Source: Closterium sp. NIES-65 (Eukaryota; Streptophyta; Zygnematophyceae; Desmidiales; Closteriaceae). From it: DNA of 64,000 nt. The stretch lies in contig CANXME010002275.1 in assembly GCA_948144175.1 (NCBI GenBank), positions 3,228,001 to 3,292,000 on the forward strand, in the 5' to 3' direction. The notes below the pieces were generated by a model. It searched no databases, had not been told where the DNA came from, and was given only the letters and a program-made list of their open reading frames with translations. The translations under genes were made by a program, and so were the position numbers. Positions 20,381 to 30,798 of the stretch are shown here, piece after piece (position 1 is the first letter of the stretch; each line of letters starts with the position of its first letter).

Positions 20381-23224
20381 GGTGCGGAGCCTGGGGGTGC
20401 TGAGACTGGGGGTGCTGAGACTAGGGGTGCTGAGACTGGGGGTGCTGAGTCGGGGGGTGCTGAGCCTGGGGGTGCTGAGCCTGGGGGTGCTGAGTTTGGG
20501 GGTGCTGCGACTGGGGGTGCTGAGCCCAGGGGTACTGCGTCTGGGAGTGCTGCGCCTGCTGCTTCTGTTCCTGGTGGTTCGAGCCGCGAGCCGCTCTCTC
20601 CTCTGGAGCTGCGTGAGTGGTTTGCCCGGCACTGGAGGCGAGCTGCTGGAGCTGGGGGTGCTGCGGGTGCTGGAGGTTCTGTTGCTGCCGAGGGAGCTGG
20701 TACCACGGGTCCCGGAGGTGCTCGTACTGAGTGTACTGGAGCTGCCGGGCCCGGGGGTGCCTCTGGAGCTAGAGCTGCTGCGGGTGCTGGCGCTGAGTCT
20801 ACGACTGTCGGTCCTACTGCGGGTACTTCTGGCGCTGCTGGAGGAGCTAGAGTTGGAGCTGCTACTGGTGCTGGTGCTGCCTCTGGAGGTGTTGGTGCTG
20901 TCCCTGCTGTCTCTGGCGGTGCTGCGCGGCCTCGGCCGTACTTCGTTCCGCTCCTCCAGCAGGTTCTTGGTCTCCCGCCTTCCACTGGTCCTTCTCCTCC
21001 CGTAGAGTGTCCACGGCCTGTCCCGTCGCAGTCACAGTTACAGCCCGCCTCTCCCCTGCCTTCTCCTTCTCCCTACACTGGTCCTACTGGAGGTCTTGCT
21101 GAGCGTCGTGAGCTTGCGTCCCGCCCTGCGTCGCCAGTCCGAGCTGCTCGCCCTAGTGGTCGCGGTTCGCGTCAGCGTCCTCCTCCTGTCCCTGGCACAC
21201 ACCAGATGTCTCTGCGTCTGTCCACTGCTCCTCTGCGTGCCCCTTTGCCTTCTCCTCCTGAGTCTTCTCTTCCTACTCTTGCCGACCCGGAGTCGGACTC
21301 TCGCCGTGCTGCCAGTCCTACTGTCACGCGTCTTCTTGCTTCTCTTGTCACTGACCCTTCCTTTGAGTCCGCTGCTGCGTCTGCCCTAGTTGCGGAGCTG
21401 GTCAACTTTGCTGCTGCGTGTCGTTTAGACTACGCTGCCAGTCTTGTTGCTGAGTCTGCTGAGCCTGCTGAGTCTGCGTCTGCAGCGTCTGCGTCTGCCT
21501 GTCCTCCGTCCGTCGGGGGTGACTGTGCTCTTGGCACGGACGTCCTTGAGGACAGGCAGGAGGAGTTCCAGTGCTTTGCCGCCGCTTTGCCTCATCTCGT
21601 GTCCATGCTTGTTGCCCCTGAGGGAGACCCGGATGCTCTAGACATCCCGACCCCACGCTCTTACGCAGAGGCGATGGCCGGTCCCTACTCCTCTCAGTGG
21701 CAGTCAGCCATGGACGCAGAGATGGCTTCCTGGAAGTCCACAGGCACCTACGTTGACGCTGTTCCCCCTCCTGGGGCGAACATTGTCAGTGGCATGTGGA
21801 TTTTCAGGTTGAAGCGGCCGCCGGGTTCTCCGCCTGTCTTCAAGGCGCGCTACGTGGCTCATGGCTTCAGTCAGCGACAGGGAGTTGACTTCTATCAGAC
21901 TTTCTCCCCGACCCCGAAGATGACCACTCTTCGGGTTTTGCTGCACGTCGCTGCTCAGCGTGACTACGAGCTACACTCTCTTGACTTCAGCACTGCTTTC
22001 CTGCAGGGCCGCCTGCACGAGGAGATCTGGCTGCGCCGCCCTCCTGGTTTCACTGGGTCGTTCCCTCCTGGTACCCAGTGGAGCCTCCGGCCGCCAGTCT
22101 ACGGTCTTCGCCAGGCGCCGCGCGAGTGGCACGACACACTGAGGACTACACTTGCGGCTCTTGGGTTTGCTCCTTCCACTGCTGACCCGTCGCTGTTTCT
22201 GCGCACCGACACCTCGCTGCCGCTGTTCTACATCCTCGTGTACGTCAACGACTTGGTCTTTGCCACTGCGGACACTGCCGCACTCGCCCACGTGAAGTCT
22301 GAGCTGCAGAAGAGACACACGTGCACAGACCTGGGTGAACTGACAAGCTATCTTGGCTTGCGGATCACCTGAAACAGAGCACGCCGCACCATTACCCTGA
22401 CTCAGTCACACATGGTGCAGCAGGTCCTTCAACGGTTCGGCTTCACGTACTCCTCGCCTCAATCCACTCCTCTGCCTGCGGGACACTCGCTCACAGCTCT
22501 GCCTTCGGATGAGTCCGTAGAGTCGAGTGGTCCGTATCCAGAGCTTGTGGGCTGCCTCATGTACCTGATGACCTGCACTCGACCTGACCTCGCATACCCT
22601 CTCAGCATCTTAGCACGCTATGTCGCTCCCGGCCGTCACCGGAAGGAGCACATGGATGCAGCTAAGAGGGTGTTGCGCTACTTGTGCAGTACGTCGGGCA
22701 TGGGGCTAGTGCTTGGAGGGCGTGAGCGGCCTGTGCTCACTGGGCACTCAGACGCTTCTTGGGCTGACGACCAGGCTACTCAGAGGTCGTCTCAGGGTTA
22801 CACCTTCAGTCTTGGCTCTGGCTCTGTCTCTTGGCGCTCTACTCGCTCTTCTTTGGTTCTCAGCTCCAGTTGTGAGGCTGAGATCTACGCCACGGCCATG
22901 GCTGCCCAGGAGCTGCGCTGGCTCACCTACCTGCTGACTGACCTTGGAGAGCGGCCTCGTTCTCCTCCAGTGCTGTACGTCGACAACAAGGCAACCATTG
23001 CCTTGTGTTAGGAGCACAAACTGGAGCACAGGACGAAGCACATTGCTCTGCGCTACTTCCTTGCTCGAGAGCTGCAGTAGCGTGGTCAGCTTCGCCTGCG
23101 TTTCGTGGCCACTGAGGCCAACACTGCTGATGTGTTCACCAAGGCACTTCCGCCTCGTGACCATCAGCGCTTTTGCACTCTGCTAGGTCTTGTGCCCACT
23201 GGGCCTCACTTGCTTACCTCTTGA
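20381..23224 (+). pseudogene. Copia-4 pol: spacer, reverse transcriptase, RNase H
   Basis: A GGAETGG-type repeat spacer (20390-20570), SPLELREWFARHWRR, and an Ala/Gly-rich stretch precede RT. RT runs from MASWKSTGTY through FSPTPKMTTLRVLLHVAAQ to the active box, here YVND (22241-22252) in place of YVDD, an Asp to Asn loss. The stop at 22370 replaces an Arg in the sibling motif ITRDRARR. RNase H follows with stops at 23009 and 23078 (CAG to TAG) and would end at TGA 23222-23224 after HLLTS. Confidence 0.93.
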
Positions 23225-23438
23225 CCTTCCTTGTACTGCTGCATATATATATCCTTGCTCTTGCTTGTTTAGCACTGTTATATATATATGCTCTGCTGCA
23301 TGTGAACTGGCCTTGTGGCCTTGACCTTGTGCTCGGAATTTGTGTGGTATCCTTGAGATCCACCCTGAGCTTGCTTTGCTTGTCTTGCTTGACTGGTCTT
23401 GTGACCCCTTGCTCTCCCCCACTTTGCCTATGGGGGTG
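23225..23438 (+). other. Copia-4 3' untranslated region and polypurine tract
   Basis: A short AT-rich stretch with TATATATA runs, then a conserved segment shared by all copias here (GACTGGTCTTGTGACCCCTT), ending in TGCCTATGGGGGTG immediately before the LTR. The purine-rich end is the plus-strand primer. Confidence 0.85.
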
Positions 23439-23570
23439 TGTCAGATTATATTTAGCTGATGCATGTATTGTAGGCTGTAGTGGGGTAGCTCATATGGGGT
23501 ACAACCCAATTAGGGTTGGTACTTGTACTTGTTTCATTTCATAGTGCACCTCATTCCTCTCAACTCAACA
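23439..23570 (+). repeat. Copia-4 3' LTR
   Basis: Identical in all 132 positions to 16195-16326 and followed by the TSD TGCAG. Confidence 0.96.
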
Positions 23571-23575
23571 TGCAG

Positions 23576-25797
23576 GTCATCAGGTACATGAGGCAGCCAA
23601 TAAGCTCTGGGTACGGGCCACTCGACTTTACGGACTCATCCGAAGGCAGAGCTGGGAGCGAGTGGCGAGTAGACAGAGGAGTGGCCTGAGGCGAGGAGTA
23701 CGTGAAGCCGAAGCGCTGAAGGACCTGCTGCACCATGTGTGACTGAGTCAAGGTAATGGTGCGGCGTGCTCTGTCCCGAGTGATCTACAAGCCAAGGTAG
23801 CTGCGCAGTTCACCCAGGTCTGTGCACGTGTGTCTCTTCTGCAGCTCGGACTTCACGTAGGCGAGTCCAGCAGTGCCCGCTGTGGCAAAGACCAAGTCGT
23901 CGACGTACACGAGGATGTAGAACGGCGGCTGAGAAGTGTCGGTGCGCAGAAACAGCGACGGGTCAGCAGTAGAGGGAGCAAACCCAAGAGCCGCAAGCGT
24001 AGTCCTCAGTCTGTCGTGCCACTCACGCGGTGCCTGGCGGAGACCGTAGACTGGCCGTCGGAGGCTCCACTGGGTGCCAGGAGGGAAAGTCCCAGTGAAG
24101 CCAGGTGGACGGCGCAGCCAGATCTCCTCGTGCAGGCTACCCTGCAGGCTACCCTGCAAGGAAAGCAGTGCTGAAGTCAAGAGAGTGGAGCTCGTAGTCG
24201 CGCTGAGCAGCTATGTGCAGCAGCACCCGAAGAGTGGTCATCTTTGGGGTGGGAGAGAAGGTCTGAAAGTAGTCAACTCCCTGCCGCTGACTAAAGCCAC
24301 GAGCGACGTACCGCGCCTTGAAGACAGGTGGAGAGCCCGGCGGCCGCTTCACCCTGAAGATCCACATGCCACTGACGATGTTCGCCCCAGGAGGGGGAAC
24401 CGCGTCAACTTAGGTGCCAGTGGACTTCCAGGAAGCCATCTCTGCATCCATAGCTGCCTGCCAGTGAGAGGAGTAGGGACCCTCTACGGCCTCCGCGTAA
24501 GAGCGCGGAGTCGGGATGTCTAGTGCATCCGGGTCTCCCTCAGGGGCAAGTAGTACGGACGCGAGATGAGGTGAAGCAGCAGCCAGGCACTGGAACTCCT
24601 CCTGCCTGTCCTCAAGGACGTCCGTGCCAAGAGCACACTCACCCCTGACGGACGGAGGACCGACAGACGCAGACTCAGCAACAAGACTGGCAACGTAGTC
24701 TAGACGACAGCGAGCAGCGAAGTCGACGAGCTCAGCAACAAGCGCACACGCAGCAGTGGACTCAAAAGAGGGGTCAGTGACGACTGTAGCAAGGAGACGC
24801 GTGACAGTAGGACTGGCAGCACGAAGAGAGTCCGACTTTGGGTCGGCAAGGGCAGGGAGAGAGGATGCAGGAGGAGAAGGCAAAGGGGCACGCAGAGGAG
24901 CAGTGGACGGACGCAGAGACATCCGGTGCGTGCCAGGGACAGGAGGAGGACGCTGAAGTGAACCGCGACCACTAGCGCGAGCAGTACGAACAGGTGACGC
25001 GGGACGAGACGCAGGCTCACGACGCTCAGCAAGACCTCCAGTAGGACCAGTGTAAGGAGAGGGAGCAGGAAGGGGAGAAGCGGGCTCTAACTGGGACTGT
25101 GACTGGACAAGGGGTGGACACTCGACAGGAGAAGAAAGACCAAGAACCTGCTGTAGGAGTGCAACAAAGTAAGGCCGAGGCCGCGCGGCAACTCCAGACA
25201 CAGCAGGGACAGCACTAGCACCCTCAGCGGCAGCACCAGCGCCAACAGCACCTCCAGCTGCAGGACCTCCAGCAGCACCAGCAGCACCCGCAGCAGGACC
25301 ACCGCCAGAAAGGACAGCAATAGTCTCAGCACCAACACCCTCAGCAGCTCCAGCTCCAGGCGGACCCGAAGGCCCAGCAGCTCCGGGACCGGCGGCACAA
25401 GTACCCTCAGCGGCCAAAGAATCTCCAGCTCCAGCAGTACGCCTCCAGCGGCGAGCAAACCACTCGCGCAGCTCCTGTGGAGAGAGTGGCTCCCGCCGAG
25501 ACGAAGCACCCGCAGAACCTCCAGGCCCTGCACCGCCAGACGCCACAAGGGGAGGACTAGTAGCCGCAGGCTCCACAACTCGAGGCTCAGCAGCTCCAGA
25601 CGCAGCACCCCCAGGCTCAGCACCCCAAGTAGCAGCATCCCTAGGCTCAGCACCCCCAGACTCAGCACCCCCAGGCTCAGCACCCCCAGGCTCAGCACCC
25701 CCAGTCTCAGCACCCCCAGGCTCAGCACCCCCAGGCTCAGCACCCCCAGGCTCAGCACCCATGCGCACAACACCCCCAGAGTCAGCACCCCCACACT
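23576..25797 (-). pseudogene. Copia-3 pol: spacer, RT and part of RNase H
   Basis: From the deletion junction the frame reads GGAEPGG repeats, SPQELREWFARRWRR, RPYFVALLQQVLG, then RT. A TAC to TAA stop at 24410 interrupts MASWKSTGTY. A one-base insertion and a 12-bp tandem duplication (24132-24155) disrupt the TAFLQGSLHEE segment. The catalytic YVDD is intact (23896-23907). A CAG to TAG stop at 23785 follows. Copia-4 interrupts the next block at MYLMTC. Confidence 0.92.
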
Positions 25798-26982
25798 GCT
25801 CTCCGCGCGGTCGCCGGAACGGAGGACGTAGGTGCACGGACCAAAACCCCCACCACACTGACGCTGCGTGTACCACTCACGGAGCTGCTGAGGCGGGGGG
25901 ATGTCTCGAGAACGCTGCTGCTGCTGCTGCTGCTGCTGGCGCTGACCACCACCAGAGCCGCTCCGCTGCGGGGCAACACCCTGACCAGCTCCACCCCCTC
26001 CGCCACCGCCGCCTCCACCTCCGCCACCACCGCCGCCTCCGCTCCCACCGCCGCCGCCGCCACCGCCTCAGCCTCTGCTGCCGCCACCACCACCACCACC
26101 ACCCCCGCCACCACTCCCACCGCCACCCCCACTCCCTCCGCCGCCTCCACTGCCACCTCCACCGCCCCCGCCAGCTCCACCCGCGCCCTTGCCCCCCTTG
26201 CCCTTGCCAGGGCGGCGTCTCCCGCTAGGGGCAGACGCCGCGCCGACCAACTCAAGACCAAGCAGGTCGGCAGCAGCAGCAGAGGCAACAGAGGGCAGCA
26301 GGGGGGAAGGAGAACACCCCTCAAAGATGGGGGTGCGAGGGTCACCACGAGAGGCTCCTACAGCGACTATGCACTTCTCCGCCGCCAGGAGGGCCTTCTC
26401 GAGGAGGTCAACAGTGAGAGTGGTGGGACAGACTGAGAGGAAGTGGTCCCTGACTACGCGAAGGGAGTCAGGGAGGCGTGTGACTATGTAATAGAGAGAG
26501 ATGTATATGGGGGGGGGGGGGTTCTTGGCGCAGAATTCAGCACGAAGCGCGGCGCGGTAGCGAGTGTCACTAGTGCGGAGGTGCGTAATGAGGTCAGCGA
26601 CTGTGGGAAAGGCAGCAAGGTTAGGAAAGAGGTACGGTAGCATGAGGCGGCTCAGTGCAGCAGTGGCAGGGGAACAGTAGCACGCAACTACAGTGTCGTA
26701 CAAGGTCTGAGCACTCTTGTACTGACTAAAGTGCGCGCGCTCAGTGGTAGGTAGGTGGCGACGCACAGCAAGACGTGCAGCAGCATCGCGGGTAGCCCAT
26801 TGAGAGCGAACAATGGGGTCAGCATCAGCAGCAGGGGCAGGAGAGGCGCCAGAGGTGAGGTCAAAGAGAGAAAGAGCGTCCGCCCTATCGCACTGTAAAA
26901 ACAGCTGCAGCTCGTCGACCCAGACCTCAGAGTCAATGGCTCGACCCTCAGCGTCAAAAGCGAGGACAGTAGGGGTAGCCAT
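25798..26982 (-). pseudogene. gag: Copia-3 gag, truncated at its zinc knuckle
   Basis: ATG at 26982-26980 (MATPTVLAFDAEGRAIDSE). The N-terminal 290 or so residues are open, through a 13-nt C run that stays in frame (NPPPPIYISLYY), up to the glycine linker where a shift occurs (about 26068-26200). The C-terminal part (DIPPPQQLREWYTQ, CTYVLRSGDRA) reaches GEQCGG and then fuses to the integrase-RT spacer. The last ligands of the zinc knuckle, protease and integrase are therefore absent. Confidence 0.9.
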
Positions 26983-28196
26983 GACGACGACAGACTAGCA
27001 GTGCAAGCAGTAGGGGGAGGGCACGCAGTGACAGTGGGGCTGTGCTCACCGGACAGGGCAGGTTGGGCGGCTCGGCAGTAGGGCGGCTCGGCTGCTTGGC
27101 GGCTCGGCGGCTGAGCGGCTCGGCTGCTTGGCGGCTCGGCGGCTGAGCGGCTCGGCGGCTAGGCGGCTCGGCTGCTGGGTGGCTCGGTGGCAGGGCGGCT
27201 CGGCTCCTGGGCGGCTCGGCGGGAGGGCGGCTCGGCGGCAGGGCGGCTCGGCTCTCGGGCGGCTCGGCGGCAGGGCGGTTGGGCTCCCGGACGGCTCGGT
27301 TGCTGGGCGGCTTGGCGGCAGGGCGGCACAGCTCCCGGCGGTACTGCTGCTAGGCGGCTCTGGTGCAGGGCGGCGCGGTGGCGCTGGTTCAGGGCGGCGC
27401 GGCGGTCGTAGATAGGGCGGCGGGTGAGCCGCACGTAGGGCGGCGGGTGAGCCGCAGGTAGGGCGGCAGTAGGGCTGCAGGTAGGGCGGCGGTGGGCCGC
27501 AGGTAGGGCGGCGGGTGGGCCGCAGGTAGGGCGGCGGGTGGGCCGCAAGTAGGGCGGCGGGTGGGCCGCAGGTAGGGCGGCGGGTGGGCCGCAGGTAGGG
27601 CGGCGGTAGGGCCACAGGTAGGGCGGTGGAAGGGCCGCAGGTAGGGCGGCGGTAAGGGCCGCAGGTAGGGCGGTGAAAGGGCCGCAGTTAGGGCGGCGGA
27701 AGGGCCGCAGGTAGGGCGGCGGTAGGGCCGCAGGTAGGGCGGCGAGTTGGGCCGCAGGTAGGGCGGCGAGTAGGGCCGCAGGGCGGCGGAAGGGCCGCAG
27801 GTAGGGCGGCTAGTAGGGCCGCAGGGCGGCGGGGCCGCGCGATGGAGCGGCGGGGCCGCGAAGAAGGGCGACGGGGCCGCGCGACGGAGCAGCGGGGCCA
27901 CGAGGAAGGGCGGCGGGGCCGCTCGATGGGGCGGCGGGGCCGCAAGGAAGGGTGGCTGGGCCGCTAGGTAGGACGGCGGGGCCGCGCGATGGGGCGGCGG
28001 GGCCGCGATGGGGCGGCGGGGCCGCGAGGTAGGGCGGCGCGACAGGCCGCTGCAAGGGCGGCGCGCCGCTGCCGCTAGGGCGGCTCGACGCGACCGTAAG
28101 GGCAGCGCGACGGGCCGCTAGGGGCGACACGGCGGGTCGCTTAAAAAAAAAAAGGAGAGCGCGACTCGAGGCGCGCTTCGGTGGGCCCTAGGAACA
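26983..28196 (-). repeat. Copia-3 leader tandem arrays
   Basis: GGCGGCTCGGC-type units (27060-27400), then about twenty 20-24 bp units with GCAGGTAGGGCGGCGG (27420-27840), then GGGCGGCGGGGCCGCG units up to about 28130 and an A run (28143-28153). Not coding. Confidence 0.85.
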
Positions 28197-28226
28197 GTCC
28201 CTAGGAGGGGACCTGCTCTGATTCCA
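28197..28226 (-). other. Copia-3 primer-binding site and leader hairpin
   Basis: The sense strand reads TGGAATCAGAGCAGG after the LTR, then arms GTCCC (28208-28212) and GGGAC (28197-28201). GGGCCC follows at 28183-28188. Confidence 0.83.
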
Positions 28227-28353
28227 TGTGAAAGTGAGAACGAGAATGGAATGACTAAGTGAAAGTTGGGTACAAATACAAACCCTAGAAAGCTATACCC
28301 CATATGTGCTACCCCACTATAGCCTACAATAGCTATGTCATATATATCTGACA
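28227..28353 (-). repeat. Copia-3 5' LTR
   Basis: 127 bp matching 15205-15331 with about five differences, flanked by TAGTG at 28354-28358. Confidence 0.93.
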
Positions 28354-28358
28354 TAGTG

Positions 28359-28541
28359 TAGTCATACATTTGTTCTTGCTTGGTGGTGCACCCTTCCTGA
28401 ACTATAACTTGTACTTGTTTCTCATATTGTATCACTCTCGACCTCCTCCCTTTCCACAACTATCTCGACTCCCCCTTGGCCTAGGCTACTAAGCCTAGGC
28501 TCTACCTAAACCTAACTATCACTTATGCTCCGATCTCAACA
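28359..28541 (+). repeat. NA-1 5' LTR, right part
   Basis: Remaining 183 bp of the LTR split by Copia-3, ending ATCTCAACA. It includes the palindromic GGCCTAGGCT arm at 28478. Confidence 0.9.
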
Positions 28542-29620
28542 TGGAATCAGAGACTGTTAAGTCCAGGCCTGTGGGCCCGCCTCACGCTTCCGCTGCTGTT
28601 TTTCCGGTCGCGCGCCTCGGGCGCTAGGCGATTTTCGTCCTGTCCCGCCCCCGAGTGGCGAGTGACATCTTTTTTGCCGTCGCGTGCCCCGTGGCACGCA
28701 ACAGTGCCCTGCCCGTCGTGCGCCCCGTGGTACGCGACAGTGCCCTAAACTGCCCGTCGCGTGCCCCGTGGTGCGCGACGGTGCCATGTGCCACTGCGGA
28801 TCCGCCTCTCGCGCCTGTAACGGTGCCCTGAGCCGCCGCGGAACCGCCCCTGGCGCCCGCGACAGTGTCCTGAGCCGCCGCGGACCCGCCCCTCGCGCCC
28901 GCGGCGGTGCCCCTGCCTCACCCACGCCTGCACTCGCTGCAGCCGCCCCTGCACCACCCAGCGCCTGCCCTTGGAGCAGCCGCCCCCGCTCCTGCTCTCG
29001 GTGCAGCCGCCTCTGCCTCACCCCGCGCCTGCACTCGCTGCAGCCGCCCCTGATCTACCCGCGCCGACCCTCTGTAGCCGCTCTGCGGCTTTCTCCCCGC
29101 CCACCCCCTCCTCCTTCGTCTCCCTGCAGCCGTGGGGGGGAGGGTATGGGGGTGGCGGGTGTGGGGGTGATGGGTGGTGTGCTTCCCTTCCCCTCCTCCT
29201 CCTTTCGTTCCCACTGCTGCAGCTGCCGCTGGGGGGGAGGGTGTGAGGGTGTGGGGGAGCCGGGGGAGTGGCACTGGGGTGGCGGGTGTGAAACCAACCA
29301 GCAGCTGTCCCTCCACCTCTCCTCTCTTCCCCCCTCTGCTGCTCCTGTTGCAGTGTGGGGGGGAAGGGGAGGGGGAGGGTGAGGGGATGAAGGGGGTGAC
29401 CAACCAGAGCCAGCCCGCCTCCTCTCTCTCCCTGCTGCCCCTCCTGTGGTCGGGGGGGGAAGAGAGTAAGGGGGTGGCAGAAGTTCCTTGCTGTCGGCTG
29501 CCCCTTTGTTGCCGAACCTGTTCTGCTGCCTTGCCTGCTGTTGCTGTTTTCTCTGTCTGAGGTGTACCCCTGCAGGTTGTATCTTTCACTTAGCTATTCC
29601 TGCATGCAGTTACGGGGGGA
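28542..29620 (+). other. NA-1 internal region, non-coding
   Basis: Begins with the primer site TGGAATCAGAG. It then has copies of a hairpin-forming unit (GTCGCGTGCC paired with GGCACGCGAC type arms, about 28676-28800), Cys/Pro-codon-like GC repeats, and pyrimidine blocks shared with NA-3 and NA-4. It ends with the purine tract ACGGGGGGA before the LTR. The reading frames present are low-complexity and not conserved between copies, so I call no gene. Confidence 0.85.
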
Positions 29621-29845
29621 TGTCTGAATTATATATAACTGCATGTAGTTCTAGCTGTAGTGTAGTCATACATTTGTTCTTGCTTGGTGGTGCACCCTTC
29701 CTGAACTACAACTTGTACTTGTTTCTCATATTGCATCACTCTCGACCTCCTCCCTTGCCACAACTATCTCGACTCCCCCTTGGCCTAGGCTATTAAGCCT
29801 AGGCCCTACCTAAACCTAACTACCACTTATGCTCATATCTCAACA
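29621..29845 (+). repeat. NA-1 3' LTR
   Basis: 225 bp, TGTCTGAATT to ATCTCAACA, followed by the TSD GGGAG. Confidence 0.93.
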
Positions 29846-30655
29846 GGGAGTGGCGAAACTAAAGACAAAAATTCGAAAAACGGATCTCGCCTGTGATTGC
29901 GGATCGTGCTGGCGAGGAAAAGCAGATCTGAAAGCGTCAGCGCAATCTTGACCGAATCGAAACAGAAGGACAGCATTGGGCGCGAGATTTGGAGAATCAA
30001 GGGCGAAATCCCAAGCCCCTTGACCGAAATTTGTCAAAGGCATTCGCCGAGGAAAAGAAGACCTTCGCGAAAAAAGACTCGACCAAGACGAGAAATCTCC
30101 AATTCGACCCCGGAAAAAAACAGAATTCGTGAAAGATATCTCTCAAAGATGTTTTGATAAAGACTGGTGATTTTCGCGGGTCCAGAGCCATAAACAAATT
30201 CCGCGAAGAACTCCAGAGGAAGCAGGCAATTAAAGAAGTGGTACCGGTGCCTACGGAGCTGAGGAAAAAATTAAGGAGTGTGGAAAGGAGCAGGCCTTTT
30301 CACGGTGTCAACATCTTCTCCCGGAACCAGCCCAAGACGACTCTCCACTCCCCAGGGAAGAAGTCTATTGAGCTGAAGCAGCTGAGGAGGCAGCTGGGAG
30401 TTGAAAAGAAGTTGCGAAAACTACGAAAACCCCTCCAGGATGCATCTTGTGAATCGCACGCGTCGACCGGATCCACCCCCTCACGGTCAACCCGTACGGT
30501 TACTACCTCTACTACTGGCGTTGGAGAGGAGCCTTTCTCCACGCAGCCCAGGCCAGCTGTTGTTCCAGGAGTAAGTAGTGGAGCCACGGTGTGTACTGAA
30601 TATTGGAATGTACCCTATGATCCTATTAATGAGACTATTTTTGGGTACTCCGAGC
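29846..30655 (+). pseudogene. Gypsy-1 segment between zinc knuckle and protease
   Basis: Resumes Gypsy-1 after NA-1. From about 30154 the frame is open to the NA-2 edge and encodes a Lys/Arg-rich stretch (FREELQRKQ, KQLRRQLGVEKKLRKLRK), then a Ser/Thr-rich part. This is the usual position of the linker between nucleocapsid and protease. No catalytic motif is visible. Confidence 0.65.
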
Positions 30656-30798
30656 TGTTAGAACTAGCAGTCAGAAACAAGAATGAAGAAAGGAGGGTTT
30701 GCACTAGCAGCAGTTGGCATACATATAGGAAACCCTAATTGGGTTGTACTCGCTTTAGAGTACCCCACTGCAGGCTAGACAATAATAACATTCTGACA
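30656..30798 (-). repeat. NA-2 3' LTR
   Basis: 143 bp. It contains AACCCTAATTGGGTTGTACT, the complement of the core shared with copia LTRs. Confidence 0.9.

Larger units (their letters stand above)
16195..23570 (+). mobile_element. Copia-4: complete Ty1/copia element, the innermost insertion of the large nest
   Basis: Two identical 132-bp LTRs (16195-16326, 23439-23570) and the duplication TGCAG (16190-16194, 23571-23575) show a recent, intact insertion into Copia-3 RT/RNase H. The total is 7.4 kb: leader, gag, protease, integrase, spacer, RT, RNase H. Despite identical LTRs the coding frame has a stop at 17515, a shift at a 24-nt C run, a YVDD to YVND change in RT, and stops at 22370, 23009 and 23078. 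It cannot be autonomous. Confidence 0.97.
15205..28353 (-). mobile_element. Copia-3: Ty1/copia element lacking protease and integrase, split by Copia-4
   Basis: The 127-bp LTRs (15205-15331, 28227-28353) differ at about five positions and are flanked by TAGTG (15200-15204, 28354-28358). Minus strand, in two pieces around Copia-4. It has leader, gag, spacer, RT and RNase H. The sequence jumps from the gag cysteine motif straight into the GGAEPGG spacer near 25795, so about 1.9 kb of protease and integrase found in siblings is missing. It could have moved only with help in trans after that deletion. Confidence 0.94.
15163..29845 (+). mobile_element. NA-1: non-autonomous LTR element, first LTR split by Copia-3
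   Basis: Its 225-bp LTRs are 15163-15204 plus 28359-28541, and 29621-29845. They are flanked by GGGAG (15158-15162, 29846-29850). Without Copia-3 the element is about 1.53 kb. The internal part (28542-29620) has a primer site, GC-rich repeats and a polypurine tract but no gag or pol. LTRs differ at about ten positions, so it is older than Copia-3 and Copia-4. The internal region is related to those of NA-3 and NA-4. Confidence 0.92.

Noticed and set aside
20326-20985. Long Ala/Pro/Ser-rich minus-strand frames opposite the integrase-RT spacer, and Leu/Val-rich plus frames in the alternative phase
   Set aside because: They are shadows of the GGAEPGG repeat coding strand, caused by its codon periodicity.
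23009-23080. TAG at Gln positions in several copias, suggesting a TAG-as-glutamine code
   Set aside because: TAG also replaces Trp (181, 1240, 36680), TGA replaces Trp and Arg, and the long host frame uses only CAG and CAA for glutamine with no TAR codon in about 975 codons. Ordinary mutation of dead elements is simpler.
28684-29382. Cys/Pro-rich frame of 232 codons inside NA-1
   Set aside because: It lies in a GC-rich repeat interior; the corresponding frames in NA-3 and NA-4 differ and are broken, so there is no conserved protein.
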